NCBI RefSeq assembly: GCF_003576375.1
Contig: NZ_QWGE01000001.1
Coordinates: forward strand, 62,001-126,000
Length of the DNA: 64,000 bases
Direction of reading: 5' to 3'
DNA from: Pontibacter oryzae
GTDB taxonomy: Bacteria > Bacteroidota > Bacteroidia > Cytophagales > Hymenobacteraceae
Part shown: positions 63,586 through 64,000 of the stretch, one piece after another
How positions within the stretch are numbered: the stretch's first letter is position 1
Layout of the letters: the number at the start of each line of letters is the position of its first letter
Program-made: the position numbers and the translations under genes
The notes under the pieces: generated by a model
What the model was told of the DNA's origin: nothing
Database searches by the model: none
Seen by the model: the letters and a program-made list of their open reading frames with translations, nothing else

Positions 63586-64000
63586 CTATACTTTACGGTA
63601 CGATTGAAAAGAGTGGTAAAACACCAGCAGGTAGCCAACGGCCAGCATGCTATGGAAAATCAAAAGGCCATATTCTTGCTGCGCCACGCTCCAGGCGGCT
63701 ACACCTAGAAACAGCAAACCTAGCAAGCCTTCGGCCCAGGTAGTATAGGGCATCCTGAAATTCAGGTAAAAATTGTCCTGCCACTTGTTGTCGCGTGCTT
63801 CCAGGTTAAACTTGGGTGTACGGATAAAGGGTGATTTCCGGCCGCTCCAACCTTCCCAAACAGCTACGGCATTATGCAGCGCCAACCCCATCGACACGGA
63901 AAGAAACAACGGAAAGTAAAGTATAAAGCTGCCCAAGCGGCGGAAAAGCGAACCTTGCTCCTGCGTGTTTGCCTGAAAGTAAACTAAGCTGATCACCAAA
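63586..64000 (-). CDS. Membrane glycosyltransferase (cellulose-synthase-like, GT2), C-terminal part only
   Basis: The frame is open to the right edge of the window, so the N-terminus and catalytic core are missing. The visible 137 residues have membrane segments at about 23-45, 88-105 and 110-130 and the segment ALHNAVAVWEGWSGRKSPFIRTPKF, which I recognise as the C-terminal hallmark of Bacteroidota glycosyltransferase family 2 proteins. The product would add sugars at the inner membrane; substrate unknown. First gene of the operon with the two unknown genes. Confidence 0.8.
   Translation of the reverse strand, partial: LVISLVYFQANTQEQGSLFRRLGSFILYFPLFLSVSMGLALHNAVAVWEGWSGRKSPFIRTPKFNLEARDNKWQDNFYLNFRMPYTTWAEGLLGLLFLGVAAWSVAQQEYGLLIFHSMLAVGYLLVFYHSFQSYRKV

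Larger units (their letters stand above)
1..64000. repeat. Iterated heptamer AAGTATA/TATACTT across the whole window
   Basis: A hand scan finds about 60 copies on each strand, roughly one per 525 bases, against about 10 expected from base composition. Copies occur in coding DNA in all frames (Ser-Ile at 18868-18874, Lys-Tyr at 40143-40149, Val-Tyr-Phe at 42703-42709) and between genes. Related AAGTATG words are also common. Not a tandem or mobile repeat. The count is by eye and may be off by a few. Confidence 0.8.

Noticed and set aside
1..64000. CRISPR arrays, tRNA or rRNA genes, insertion sequences, phage or integrase genes
   Set aside because: None seen: no regularly spaced repeats, cloverleaf tails, transposase or integrase motifs could be supported by reading. 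A tRNA scan would be decisive.

Overview
The window looks like a chromosomal segment of a Bacteroidota bacterium, most likely in Cytophagales/Hymenobacteraceae and Pontibacter-like. That placement is inferred from gene content: two SusC/SusD outer-membrane pairs, type IX secretion sorting domains, many lipoproteins, menaquinone genes and TAnnTTTG-type promoter boxes. There are no rRNA, tRNA, CRISPR, phage or insertion-sequence genes. Most of the window is ordinary core or metabolic content in short operons, and most convergent junctions carry strong hairpin terminators.

Layout. 1-12 kb: two SusC/SusD systems on the minus strand. The first is cut by the left edge. The second runs susC - susD - small lipoprotein - PKD/propeller lipoprotein - GH18 glycosidase and ends at a strong terminator, so it looks like a small utilisation locus for an N-acetylglucosamine-containing glycan. 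12.6-13.2 kb: a decayed ZIP metal-transporter gene. 13.2-18.4 kb: a Mut7-C RNase-like protein, then the operon yjjX-pxpB-pxpC-pxpA-NRAMP-like transporter (5-oxoproline use). 18.5-25 kb: a secreted M1 aminopeptidase convergent with a large secreted lamin-tail/nuclease protein. 25.3-27.8 kb: the E2 subunit of pyruvate dehydrogenase and a histidine phosphatase. 27.8-33.3 kb: menaquinone genes menI, menF, menD, a DoxX protein and menE. 33.4-35.8 kb: three small plus-strand genes. 35.8-39.8 kb: histidine degradation (hutU-hutI-hutG). 39.9-48.3 kb: methyltransferase, alcohol dehydrogenase, cytochrome c lipoprotein, a metzincin protease, a DUF1622 membrane protein, two tandem RluF-like pseudouridine synthases and an SRPBCC protein. 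48.8-61.4 kb: mostly stress and carbohydrate enzymes (pirin, CysM, DJ-1/PfpI, M50-like protease, FAD oxidoreductase, PQQ-type sugar dehydrogenase, two SDRs, DinB, cupin, GH15, peroxiredoxin-like). 61.5-64 kb: a Crp/Fnr regulator and an operon starting with a glycosyltransferase cut by the right edge.

The most unusual signal is not a gene. The heptamer AAGTATA (TATACTT on the other strand) occurs about 120 times by hand count, roughly equally on both strands, in all reading frames and between genes, and often in or beside terminator hairpins. About 10 would be expected from base composition. This resembles the genomic behaviour of DNA-uptake words or other iterated chromosomal motifs. Other points of interest are an NRAMP homologue lacking the metal-binding motifs inside the 5-oxoprolinase operon, a leader conserved upstream of both susC genes, a divergent tandem pseudouridine synthase, and a perfect inverted repeat between the peroxiredoxin-like and Crp/Fnr genes.
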